This document shows positions 1 through 8,516 of a stretch of DNA of 16,492 nucleotides, piece by piece. Source of the DNA: Hymenopellis radicata (Eukaryota > Basidiomycota > Agaricomycetes > Agaricales > Physalacriaceae); NCBI GenBank assembly GCA_015501595.1, contig JADNRX010000995.1, positions 1-16,492 of the forward strand, written 5' to 3'. How positions within the stretch are numbered: the first letter of the stretch is position 1; every line of letters starts with the position of its first letter. Below the pieces are notes generated by a model that was not told the origin of the DNA, made no database searches, and saw nothing but the letters and a program-made list of their open reading frames with translations. The position numbers and the translations under genes are program-made.

Positions 1-1945
1 GCCAGCTTCGGTCTCGTTCTGTATCACCGCCTCTTGTGTCGGCAAACTTAACTTATGGCTTCTCCATGCCTGCTCCTTCGAGTCGCACCCTCTCCGAAGA
101 TCACTCTGAATTCTCCATCTCATACGATCATCCCATTCCATCCTCCGAGACTCAATTCGAGTTTTGGGAGCCATCCTCTGAAGATTCGTACATGTATGAC
201 GACGATGATTCTGAGTTTAGCTCTGAGGTATAATTTATATTTTCAACTCTCAAAACATACTGTAGTGTTTCGACCGTAGGTTCGCAGCATGTGACGCGAT
301 ATGCCGCGAACTTACAGCGAACAGCTTCGTTGCCAGGCACGCGCGCGGGAATTACCCGATTCGGACTGTCCCGCCGCAGGTGGGACCGAAAATTTCCGCT
401 TTTGGAAGGGTGTGCCTGGCTCCGAAGCTCCGTGACGCGATATGGGATATATATAGGTTCGCTTCGCCGGCCCGTGTGATGCAATATGGGAATATCCGGT
501 CGAAACGGTACAGTATGCTCATATTTATTCAGGATGAGGACGACGACTCTGATGACAGCATTCGTATCATTAGAGAAGCCGTTGAGCATGCACAATCAGT
601 TCTACGAAGAGCTGCACAAAATGATCCTACTCTGTCTACTCGAGTCCTCGATGATGCTTTTCACTTCATGGATCGACTACTTCGACTTCTCTCGAAGAAG
701 CATTCTGCCTTCAAAGCTTTCTCTCATGATTTTAGTGAAGCCATTTTTATCAGGGACCGAGACGACGAAGCAGCGGTGAAGCTTGTATTGGAGAAGCATG
801 ATGTCGACTGGGAGTATGCCAAGCGCGCTAACGCTCCTGGCCTTAATCGACGCATTCGACGTTACATCCCGGACCGCCATACTCTAGGAAAGCGACTTAC
901 AGCTCTGTTCACCAGTTACCAGGACATCATCTGTTCAACGAAGAGCAACACCCGTGGGCGCTTCTTCTGTGATGAGGCTAAAGAGATGGCAACACGCCTT
1001 CTAGAGACAGTTCGGCTTGGATTTCTCTCAGACCCACCAGAAATTCCTCTCTATTATCTCATGGGAAAAGACCGCAATGGTCTCAATATATACCGGACGA
1101 TTCGTGGGACGAACTCAGTTGAAGGCGGAGTTCACATGGCCGTTCGGAGAGTATTTGGGTCGTTGAAGGCCTCTGCACAGCTCTCCGAGTCCGTGCTGGT
1201 TTACTGGATATTCCGTCGCAATCAATCGGTATGATTTATTTATGCATTCTTAGGTTATCAATATCTCATGATGAGACAGGTTGGCTATCACAACCGTACT
1301 GGCCAGAAATTCTGTGGTCACTACGATATGTGGCTCACGGACGAGATTGTCGAGATAACGGCTGATCTCGACGTTACGCCCTCGTTCCGTCTTCCACGCC
1401 TTTTAGCAACACGCATTGCTACATCAGAGACCTTTGGCATCCTCCCGTTTGACACGCACCTAGCTGAAGAGCTTGGAATAACGACACTTCCACCAGTTCG
1501 AATTACTGGTATTCCCCATCATCGCGATCTTCCCGTGCATACACTGTCTCGGCTCTCGACGCGACCCACCAATCAGTACCGCTATCTACAGCTCCGCCAG
1601 CGCACACTTCAGCCCGTTCTACCTGTTGCGTCCCATGCCGAGTACCGCAAGTTCAAAGAGCTGATCGGCAAGCCAATTTTCAGACGGGGAAATGGTGGCC
1701 ACCCACCTCATGAAGCTTACAAGAATATCGACTTCTTAGCTCTCGCAAAGTTCTGGAATTCAGAGGTCGACAACCAAGACCGGACAATAACAGATTCAAA
1801 CCAACGCCTTTATTACAAGCTGCCTGCTCAGCTCGAGCTACACCACAAGAAGACCATCCTGTGGAAGTCCGAACGTTCTACTATGCTGTTCGGTCAGAAC
1901 GTGGCCGCATTGAAGGCTTTTACGGATATTCTAACCGAGGAGTGA
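1..1945 (+). CDS. Transposase-like agaricomycete protein, C-terminal part, 5'-partial, three visible exons
   Basis: Best model: exon 3-227 (open to the window edge; no ATG needed), intron 228-532, exon 533-1228, intron 1229-1279 (51 bp, GTATGA...ACAG), exon 1280-1945 with TGA at 1943-1945. Both introns are phase 0. The first join fuses two acidic runs (DDDDSEFSSE and DEDDDSDDS); the second joins RRNQS to VGYHNRTG without a break. Seen downstream: LDDAFHFMDR, then IRGTNSVEGGVH followed by RR, and GHYDMWLTDEIVE. From memory, this layout belongs to a repetitive uncharacterised agaricomycete family related to DDE transposases. The TNxVEGxxxxxxRR stretch resembles the region around the last acidic residue in Mutator/IS256-type enzymes. 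Activity is inferred, not shown. The N-terminal catalytic half would lie left of the window. The function could also be that of a domesticated gene. Family assignment about 0.5; exon structure well supported. Confidence 0.65.
228..532 (+). other. Intron enlarged by a MITE insertion
   Basis: GT at 228-229 and AG at 531-532, phase 0, bring the codon for E (225-227) next to the codon for D (533-535). Without 260-513 and one TA the intron is 49 bp, which matches the 51-bp second intron of the same gene. It still has GTATAA at the 5' end and a pyrimidine/A-rich TTTATTCAG at the 3' end. An alternative is that part of 280-480 is exonised, but every frame there meets a stop. Confidence 0.6.
260..513. 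mobile_element. 254-bp MITE-like element, TA-flanked (Tc1/mariner-type features)
   Basis: Terminal inverted repeats: CTGTAGTGTTTCGACCG (260-276) and, read on the other strand, CTGTACCGTTTCGACCG (513-497), 15 of 17 matching. Each end is flanked by TA (258-259 and 514-515). A TA target duplication and short TIRs with no coding capacity are the usual signs of Tc1/mariner-derived MITEs. The interior is GC-rich and carries three copies of a 13-bp motif. The element lies wholly inside an intron. Confidence 0.6.
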
Positions 1946-2354
1946 TGTTGAAGACGGGCAAGGCAGCGAAAAAGTCGCGCAGCACTGCGCACACGATTAC
2001 TGGGGTCCGTGGTCCGTTATCCTGCGTACTAAGGAGACGGTGGGATGGCAGGAGATGGTGAACGTGCTGGTCGGGATGAACGACGTACCCTTATGGCCAG
2101 GACGCGTGCACCACGCCATCCTGGCCGAAAGTCCAACCAAGCCTCGTTGGAGGCGACAAAGGCGGCGAGGCGGGGGCCAATCCAGCCTCTTGAAGCCCGC
2201 ACACGCGATCCAGGGAGCAGCTCGTCCTGAGGCTTACGCGGAGCGATTCCGTGATGGTGCCGTCATGAAGACGAGCCCCAGAGAGCCCCGAAATGTATTC
2301 GAGGGCGGCGGCAGCGCATCACCAAGATGGCGGATAGATAGAGGTGGTGGTTAA
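1946..2354 (+). pseudogene. Frame-shifted coding continuation of the transposase-like gene
   Basis: Frame 3 is open from 1935 to the TAA at 2352-2354 and reads like protein at first (for example WGPWSVILRTKETVGWQEM and NDVPLWPG). It would follow the third exon smoothly if the T at 1943 were absent: GAG GAG (T) GAT GTT GAA gives LTEE then DVEDGQGSE. After about 2130 the frame becomes Arg/Gly-rich, and a second frame (2045-2230) is also open, so the true end is uncertain. The T may be a real mutation, a sequencing error, or the annotated stop may be genuine. An unrecognised intron is a further option, but I found no GT...AG pair giving a clean join. Confidence 0.35.
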
Positions 2355-2413
2355 GCGAGAGGCTTCGACAGAGAACCAGCATAATCTTATCGTGATTAGA
2401 ATCTTGAAAGCAA

Positions 2414-2476
2414 TTGGCTGGGACTTGGGACGCCATCCCAAAATGGACATGGGCTTGAAAGCCCAGCCCCAGCCAA
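2414..2476. other. Three-hairpin (three-way-junction) structure
   Basis: The outer stem is TTGGCTGGG (2414-2422) with CCCAGCCAA (2468-2476), 9 perfect pairs. It encloses two perfect 6-bp hairpins: TTGGGA/TCCCAA (2425-2430/2436-2441) and GGGCTT/AAGCCC (2451-2456/2459-2464). A further GGAC/GTCC hairpin follows near 2480-2493. It may be a transposon end, a structured RNA or a low-complexity CCAGCC-type repeat. No function is assigned. Confidence 0.4.
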
Positions 2477-2665
2477 ACGGACACTTCGGTCCATCTTGAT
2501 TCGAAAACCAAATCATTTATTTGTCGCTCCACACATCATTTGGCGCCAATCGCGCGCGCCAATACGTGCTACATAACTTGTCGAATATCCTTCTTTCCTC
2601 CTTTTTCCCCCTCTCCTCGCAACTTGAAAAACTTGAAAAAACCCGTATCTGAACAGACTTGGGTC

Positions 2666-2861
2666 ATGGGCCGACATTTCTGGGAGAGAGTTGTGAAAGT
2701 GAGTCAACACTGGTCACCTACTAACTAGCCGCATCTACAAGGGGGAAAGTAGAAAGACATACATGTACGTAGCAAAGGCGCCGCAATGCGTGGCAGTCAA
2801 ACACGTGAGGGCGGCTAACGTTCTTGCCAAGTGTTGCGTGCTTGATAGACGGGAGAAATGA
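2666..2861 (+). CDS. Possible tiny spliced gene (about 50 codons), weak
   Basis: ATG at 2666 opens 11 codons (MGRHFWERVVK) that end exactly at a consensus donor GTGAGT (2699). A perfect TACTAAC branch motif lies at 2719-2725 and an acceptor CTACAAG ends at 2741, giving a 43-bp phase-0 intron. Exon 2 (2742-2861) stays open for 39 codons to a TGA at 2859-2861. A CT-rich promoter-like run lies just upstream. No domain or similarity is recognised, and the product is short, so chance is a serious alternative. It could also be the first exons of a longer transcript or a non-coding RNA. Confidence 0.2.
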
Positions 2862-3127
2862 CTTGTCGGACATATGAGATCCATGCGCGTCAAGTTCAAT
2901 TGGACCTGTGAAGCGAGCAACTGGCAGGAATAACCGTTGCAAGACCTTCCGCGATGTGTTGAGAACGGAATGGAATGCATGTGGACAATCTGACATGTTC
3001 TTTATTGGTTCTTTAGCAAAGTAAACATGAGTGCAATTTGGTGAGCCTGGATAACAAAAAGCTCTTCTATCACGTCTCACTCCAAAACCTTTCTGGTTCT
3101 GGCGTTCGCCCAAGCCAAATCTGATAA

Positions 3128-3400
3128 TCATACATCGACGTAGTATCTGCGTTTCAAATCAGTAACACGCAAAGCAAACGAGCCATGATACGAACCTATA
3201 ACTTCTATCAAGACATTGATCTGACCGCGATATTCGCCTGCCAGGGTCTGCCATCTGGCGTCGTCCTCAACCTTCGAAAATCGTTGGTACGGCCCTTGAA
3301 CCCTGCCGCGGTTAAGAAGTTTTTGCTCTTCTGTGGGCCGATAGATTTCGTGCGTGAGTCCATACATGAGCAGCGGCCAAGTCTGGCCGATCCCGCGAAG
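3128..3400 (-). CDS. Candidate 3' exon of the F-box gene
   Basis: A second minus-strand frame is open from about 3438 to the TGA at 3128-3130 and overlaps the end of the F-box frame. It reads like a folded C-terminus (QRFSKVEDDARWQTLAGEYR, then INVLIEVIG), whereas the overlapping F-box frame ends in a less natural tail (HARNLSAHRRAKTS). An intron whose length leaves remainder 1 on division by 3 would join the two. One GT...AG pair of 55 bp (GTCTTC...GGCCAG) fits in phase 0 after DPDD. Splice signals are weak, so this remains a hypothesis. Confidence 0.3.
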   Translation of the reverse strand, partial: LRGIGQTWPLLMYGLTHEIYRPTEEQKLLNRGRVQGPYQRFSKVEDDARWQTLAGEYRGQINVLIEVIGSYHGSFALRVTDLKRRYYVDV

Positions 3401-4843
3401 CCAGCATTACGGAGAGACTTGGGAAGATCCCGAAGACGTCGTCCGGGTCGACTGACTGGCCGACGCGGGTCAAAAGGGATAGATTCTGAAGTAAGGAGAA
3501 GGGAGAGTCGGTGGTGGGCGGTCTAGTGAGGAAGGAGAATACGCCCATGGATACATTCCAGCGAAATTCACGGCGATCAGCATTGTAAAGTGATCCATAC
3601 TCCTCCCTCCGAAGGTCCTGTTCAAGCTGAAAAGATACAAGTTGAGGAAGATGGTGGGCTATATTTTGAAGACCATCCAAGGTCCTGGAGGCTAGGGCGT
3701 TGAATATAGTCAAAGAAATGATGTTACACTTGGATCGCGCAACCAGCGATTGAATGAAGTGTGAGGATAGTACTGGATTGTCTTTCGAATCAGGCTGAGA
3801 CTCAAACACGCGCAGCTTGGAGAGCGACGGCAGGACCAACCAATGTCCAAGCTGAGATGACGCGAAAAGTGTGATCTCCTCCAGTCGAGGAAGCTCCACG
3901 ACGATCGGTTGGTCCAGGACTGGAACATCAAAGTCTTTATAGAATTCTCGACACACTAAAGCTTTCAGTTGGTCTGCTTTCTGCAATCCAACCACAAAGT
4001 CGTGCACCATCAGAGCCCTGTCTCCTGCTCCATTGACATTTAAATTCGCGCAGAGGAGCTGCGACCATGGCAACTCCACCAGAATTCTGTTCTCTGGTAT
4101 GATGGATACTTTTGTAAGCTTTGGGGCGTCGCGAAAGGCGGTACAACGAGAGAGCGAGAGCGGGCGACCATGGCCAAATTGGAAGACCAAAACGCCCAGT
4201 CGCTCCAAAGAGTCCAGCCTATCATGAAGCGGGTCGAGAAAGGACCAGTCGCCACCATCGCAGTCCGGTCGGAACACAAGAGACAGCGACTTCCACCGAG
4301 GCGCCGTGTCAAGAAGGGAGGAAACAATGTCCTGGATTTCCTCATCGTGCCCCCGGAGCAAGCTGCCTGAGAACATCAAAGAGATGCACAGGGGAAAGTT
4401 TTGGGCGAGTATGAGAAACTGGTTCAGTGCAGAACGCCACCGCCATGAGGAAGCCGCGTGTCCGTTGGCATAGTCCCCAGTCTGGTAGGGCCAGCTGAAC
4501 TCGCTGGACGAGACATCGACCTCGAGCCGCGACCAAAGGACGCTTGTGCCAAGGGCAGCGGCGCGCCATGCGCGCGAAACATGGGCAAGTCGAAGCGCGG
4601 GGTGCTTAGCACCTGGGCGCAGTTCGAAGCCTCTATACGACTCAGCGTCAAGAACAAAGATGTGTTGAAGGATTTCGGAGGGTGCGTCGCAGGCGCCAAG
4701 TGGAGTCGTCAGAGAGACTGATCCATTAGATCTGGAGAAATAAGAAATCAACTTCAAGTATATGGAGTATGAGGAGCAGACTCGAACAGACCTGGTCTGG
4801 GAAGATCCGAGAGCGATATGAGCTCCGAGTGTTCACTCAGCAT
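3312..4843 (-). CDS. F-box protein with LRR-like C-terminal region
   Basis: The main exon is open on the minus strand from 4757 to the TAA at 3312-3314. Near its start it reads CDAPSEILQHIF, followed by LRLAHVSRAWRAAALGTSVLW. This is the F-box pattern (helix, then xxVSRxWRxxALxTxxLW) of the large agaricomycete F-box family. These proteins are thought to recruit targets to SCF ubiquitin ligases through Skp1. The remaining roughly 400 codons alternate short leucine-rich segments (SLERLGVLVF, PRLEEITLF, PSLSKLRVF) typical of degenerate LRRs. The first codon of the open frame, at 4757, is TTG and the frame has no early ATG. A first exon MLSEHSELISLSDLPRP at 4843-4792 with a 74-bp intron (4791-4718) joins in phase 1 to VSLTTPLGACDAP; this start is tentative. 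The C-terminus may also be mis-modelled (see the 3' exon entry). Confidence 0.65.
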
Positions 4844-5236
4844 CCCGCCTGGAAATTTTTTTGAGGACGAGGACACTGGCAGGATAACGTATGGGGACGT
4901 ACTAGATGATGGGAGTAAAAGAGTTGGGGATGATCGTACGTTACGTATTACTATAGGTAGTCGAACCGAACCTTATAATGTGACAAGTCGACTAAGTATA
5001 TCACAGCTTGTCTTCTCATATATGGTCGGTAACGAGACTCACATATAGCATGAATCTCCACCTTCTCATTATTAATCCAGCTGTCATCTCGCGCTCTAGC
5101 CGATTTGATAATCATACAACGATCGTAATGAAAAAGAGCATTGTGGTTGACTGGTGTAACTGTTTAATCAATGAAAATGAAGACTGAAATATACAAGAAT
5201 AGGAATCGGTGTTCTGGGGTATAGAGTGCGATACGC
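4844..5236. other. Intergenic spacer between the F-box gene and the host-gene 3' end
   Basis: This is the 5' flank of the minus-strand F-box gene and the 3' flank of the disrupted minus-strand host gene. It is AT-rich after 4930. A plus-strand ATG ORF (4818-5048) overlaps the proposed F-box first exon antisense and has no recognisable domain. I see no other gene, RNA or repeat. Confidence 0.4.
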
Positions 5237-5298
5237 TCATGCCTCCATAATGATCGTCTTCTCAGCCTCCGTCGTCCAGCGCGTCTGCCACCCAGGGA
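5237..5298 (-). pseudogene. Disrupted host gene: severed C-terminal 18 codons
   Basis: On the minus strand, reading from the target duplication TCCCT (5298-5294), the frame continues GWQTRWTTEAEKTIIMEA and stops at TGA (5239-5237). Joined to the frame that ends at 12973 on the far side of the copia element, it gives SASIP followed by GWQTRW with no break. These codons are separated from the rest of their gene by the 7.7-kb copia insertion, so they can no longer be translated from it without very long splicing. Confidence 0.6.
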
Positions 5299-5577
5299 TA
5301 TTGTAAGGAAATGGATATAGTCAGCTTCTCAGTCGCACACGGTAGAAGTAACGACTTGTATTGAGTCGGTAAATATACCTATTGTAAGGAAATGGATATA
5401 GTCAGCTTCTGGAACGAACGTAAGTATGATGAATGAGTAATAAAGTAGGTATAGAGCTCACCTCAGTCGCACACGGTAGAAGTAGCGACTGAGGTGGCTG
5501 AAACGATCGAACAGGTTAAGTAGGTACACATAGGGGCTGTCCATAAATGGGTATCACCGTCGGGTCTCTCTCCAATA
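5299..5577 (-). repeat. 3' LTR of the copia element
   Basis: 279 bp with termini TATTG...CAATA. It differs from the other LTR at three positions, all transitions (in GAACGAACGTAAG, AAGTAGCGACT and GCTGTCCATAAA). It contains a 31-bp repeat of its own end (5299-5329 and 5380-5410), a 28-bp repeat (5329-5356 and 5463-5490, one mismatch), and a 9-bp perfect inverted pair CCTCAGTCG/CGACTGAGG (5461-5469/5486-5494). Confidence 0.95.
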
Positions 5578-5585
5578 CTCCCTCC
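5578..5585 (-). other. Polypurine tract next to the 3' LTR
   Basis: The minus strand reads GGAGGGAG immediately before the LTR start. This is where plus-strand synthesis of an LTR retrotransposon is primed. It lies between the pol stop (5600-5602) and the LTR. Confidence 0.6.
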
Positions 5586-5599
5586 AGACCCGACAACTC

Positions 5600-6988
5600 C
5601 TAGTCATCAACCTCACCAATACCCAACACTGCCAGGCATCGGTAATGGGCATCGCGAGGTAGTGGCTTCGTAAAGACGTCGGCAGGATTCTCGTCGCCGC
5701 GGATGAATAGGACCTCGACCTCCTTAGCTGCGACGAGTTCCCGGATATAATGATGATGGATGTCGATGTGCTTGACTTTGGCGTGGGATTTGGTCGTCTT
5801 CGTGAGGTGAATGCATCCACTTCATCTGCTGGCCACCTCGCGAAACGACCACATATTCGGCTTCGACAGTGGAAAGCGCGACGGTATCTTGCCGCTTCGA
5901 ACTCCAGGATACAGGTCCTCCCGCCATCAGAAAAACCTGCCCAGAAGTCGAACGACGGGTGTCCTTGCAACCAGCGTAGTCGGCGTCGACAAAACCGACT
6001 GGAGCGAGAGACTGACCCGCGCGAAACGTGATGCCAAATTTGATCGTCTGCCGGACATACCCAATAACGTGGAGCAGCGTTCTCCAGTGCTCGAGGCCGG
6101 GGTTTGTCTGGTATCGCGACAAGACGCTCACAGCGAAGGATAGATCAGGGCGCGTCGCAAGCTGACCCCACATAACAGCTCCCAAGAGCCGTCTGTAAGG
6201 TTTGTCGGCCATTACCTGACGCTCGGCATCGTTCTGCGGGGACATGTCGCGAGTAAGGGATAAACCGACTGGAAAGGGGGTGGATCTGAGCTTGATATCT
6301 TCGAGGTCGTAGTCCTGTAGCACCCTCTCGAAGTACGCGCGCTGAGTAAGGGAAATGTACCCATTGTCGATCTCTTCAATGACGCGCATTCCGAGCAGGC
6401 GTTCTTGATCGCGCACATCCTTTATTGCCCATCTTCGGCCCAGTTCCTCCTTCCTCGTGTCCGCCTCTGCCTCTGAGGAAGAAGCACCCAGAACATCATC
6501 AGTATATGTGCTGGTAAGGGTGTACTCGCCGTTATCCCCCTCTTGACCCGGACACAAGGATCAGCACGCAACGTCCGGTAGTCCAACTCCTGGTAAGTGA
6601 CGTCCAACGTCTCGGCCCAGTCATGTCCTCCCTGCATCGTGCCATAAATCGTCTTCTTCAGGTGACATTTCTCAACCTCGCGTCCTGGTACCTCATAACC
6701 CTTCGGCTGGTCCATCCAGATTTCCTCCTTCGTCGTGCTGTTGAGGAAAGCGGCTTCAAAATCAATCTGCCAAACATAGAGGCCTAGAGTAACCGCAACT
6801 GCCATCGTCATGTGAATAGATTCCATACGTGCAACAGCAGCCCAAGTCTCGTTGTAGTCTACACCCAGACGTTGAGTGTAGCCCTTACCGACCCAACGAG
6901 CTTTGTCACGAATACGACGACCGTCGCCGTCCTTCTTCACGGCGTAGACCCACCGACCGCCCATGATATTCGCTCCAGGGGGTGGGGT
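5600..6988 (-). pseudogene. pol: Copia pol, 3' part: reverse transcriptase and RNase H, broken
   Basis: The minus-strand reading uses three frames. Frame A (to about 6541) has the N-terminal RT blocks: GGRWVYAVKKD, DKARWVGKGYTQ, DYNETWAAVARMES, WQIDFEAAFLN, WMDQPKGYE and KKTIYGTMQGGHDW. It then breaks in a five-C run (plus strand 6536-6540). Frame B (about 6535-5812) supplies TSTYTDDVLG, the YxDD polymerase site, and RNase H blocks GFVDADYAGCKDTRRSTSG and STVEAEYV. Near 5812 it jumps to a third frame with TKTTKSHAKVKHIDIHHH and GDENPADVFTKPLPRDAH, ending at TAG (5600-5602). The segment between QQMKWMHS and TKTTKSH is too short for this family and lacks the expected CDN-containing block, so an internal deletion is likely. 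Upstream, the open frame starts inside the foldback element and borrows an ATG at 7054. Confidence 0.85.
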
Positions 6989-6995
6989 ACCCAAC

Positions 6996-8105
6996 CACCC
7001 AATGCTGTACCTATAACTAGTTTCCTGCCCTTGTAGCAGGGCACCGGAATACAATTTGGGCTCTATTTAGATTCCATATATTAGAGTCTATAACTAATTT
7101 CAGACCACCTACCTGAAATAGGAGGGCCTTTCAGAGCGCCTTCCTAATAGGGAGGGCTCACCGGGGGGTGACCTGCTGCCTGGTCTGGGATCTATAAATA
7201 GGTCTGGCTGTGCCTCTGGATCTGGCAGGGCTCTACAGGGTCTACTGATGGGGAGATTAGATATTGATGAAATGTGGGGAATGTGCCTAGGATTGATGGA
7301 TCAGCCCCAGGGTGTGTGGGGGTGCCTTCTAGGGCGCATTTTTGATTAGGTCAGCATTGGGTAGGATGGGGTGGGCATTGATGAATGCTACTATAGGGGA
7401 TGGGTATTGGGGTGATGAAAACCTTTTTTATAGTTTTTTGGGCTGGGAATCCAATGGTGTAAACCATTTTGCGATAGCTTCAAAACTGGAGGAGATATTA
7501 GAGGTGTAAAAATGCGCCACACTTCTAATAGGCCTTTGACATAGCCTATGGCCTTGGGACTTTGATACCTTCTAGAGGTACTATAGAACGATATCTGATA
7601 TCATTTTCAGGTCATTTCATCGAAGGGTTCAAGAGATATATCAGGATGACTGCTCCAGGGCCACCAGGGATATAGCATAGGATCCTGCCACTCTGGGGAC
7701 CTGAGACTTTGCTACATCGTTTATAGTAGTACTAAACCTTTATTTATGATATAGAGAGTGTCCCCAACCCAGTAGTCCATGTATAGATAGGTCTCCAATG
7801 CTGTCTTAAGCATTTTCGCATTTTGGGTTATTTAGCATAGGGATACCTCTCTAAATTGTACTGGACTACCTTTAGACATTCATTTACAACCTTTTCGCAA
7901 AAGGAACCATGTCATTTGGTGAAGGGACCAGTGTTCTAGAGGTCAGTCTTCCTCCTCACCGGAGTTTTGATCAAAATTCCCACGCTCTAGAAGGAGGATC
8001 GTCCACTCAATTTAACGTGTCTCACACATGCTACTGCCTTCATTCCTTCTGTAGGACGTGTATATATGTTATACATATGATCTCCAGGTGTCAGACTAGT
8101 AATTT
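6996..8105 (+). repeat. Left inverted arm of foldback copy 1
   Basis: This arm reads almost identically to the reverse complement of 8517-9625. It contains a small terminal hairpin TGCCCT/AGGGCA (about 7026-7043), a TATAAATA box at 7193-7200 pointing inward, an inverted internal copy of the terminal motif (CAGCATTGGG, 7352-7361), AAAATGCG-type sites at 7334, 7508 and 7817, and the ORF at 7909-8115. Confidence 0.92.
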
Positions 8106-8115
8106 AATAAAGTAA
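7909..8115 (+). CDS. Small ORF in the left arm of foldback copy 1, unrecognised
   Basis: 68 codons, MSFGEGTSVLEVSLPPHRS..., with four Cys in the second half (CYC, CRTC, RCQTSN region). The ATG has a favourable context (AAGGAACCATGTC) and follows a palindrome CCTTTTCGCAAAAGG. The same start occurs in all four arms in this window. The arms are kept alike by their inverted-repeat nature, so conservation alone does not prove translation. No family is recognised; it is too small for a transposase. Confidence 0.3.
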   Translation: MSFGEGTSVLEVSLPPHRSFDQNSHALEGGSSTQFNVSHTCYCLHSFCRTCIYVIHMISRCQTSNLIK

Positions 8116-8516
8116 TCAGGTTAGAAACTCGTCCTAAGCTCTGTAGACAGGTTAGGCTACCTTCAGATAGTAATATTTCAAGTTCTACTTCAAAGGGCAC
8201 CCTAAAAAGTATTCTGGTATGAATATATATCATATTGAATGAAGTAAGAGGCATCTCCCATATGCTACATATGAGAGGTAAGAAAGTGAAAATGCGCAGT
8301 GGACTAACTCTTGCATAACTGCTTTCAATGCCTGAACAGGTTATAGTACATAACTGTTATCTGGCTGACTGATCTAATACCTCTAATATCACTTTAATAA
8401 CAAGGTCCAACTCGCATTTCATGTCTCCTATCAATAGTTGTAGAGTATTGTCCAATTTATAGCAGAACAGGTAGGTCAGCATATCTAAGAACGAGTTCCT
8501 GACATGATTACTTGAG
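8106..8516. other. Centre of foldback copy 1
   Basis: About 0.41 kb separates the arms. Close to each side the arms still match weakly (AGTAATCAGGTTAGAAACTC against AGTAATCATGTCAGGAACTC) and then lose similarity. It holds one more AAAATGCGC site (8290-8297) and a short inverted pair CATATG/CATATG (8259-8273). No coding gene is seen; it would be the loop of a transcript across the element. Confidence 0.6.

Larger units (their letters stand above)
2355..3127. other. Gene-poor spacer
   Basis: Apart from the three-hairpin structure (2414-2476), the region holds a CT-rich run around 2585-2625, of the kind often found just upstream of fungal transcription starts, and a weak candidate for a small spliced gene at 2666-2861. 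The minus strand has a 136-codon open stretch (2721-3131) with no recognisable domain, which I do not accept as a gene. Confidence 0.4.

Noticed and set aside
36..233. ORF starting at 36 as a gene start
   Set aside because: The first codon is GTG, and the frame is open to the left edge, so it is an internal exon rather than a gene start.
2721..3131. 136-codon minus-strand ORF
   Set aside because: No domain, no clear ATG context or promoter, and it overlaps the small plus-strand candidate; open frames of this size occur by chance in GC-rich DNA.
4818..5048. 76-codon plus-strand ORF with a true ATG
   Set aside because: It overlaps the 5' end of the F-box gene antisense, has no recognisable domain, and its composition is not distinctive.
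3121..5130. Similar short strings TGATAATCATACA at 3122 and 5106
   Set aside because: Only about 13 bases match, with no extended similarity or target duplication; probably chance.
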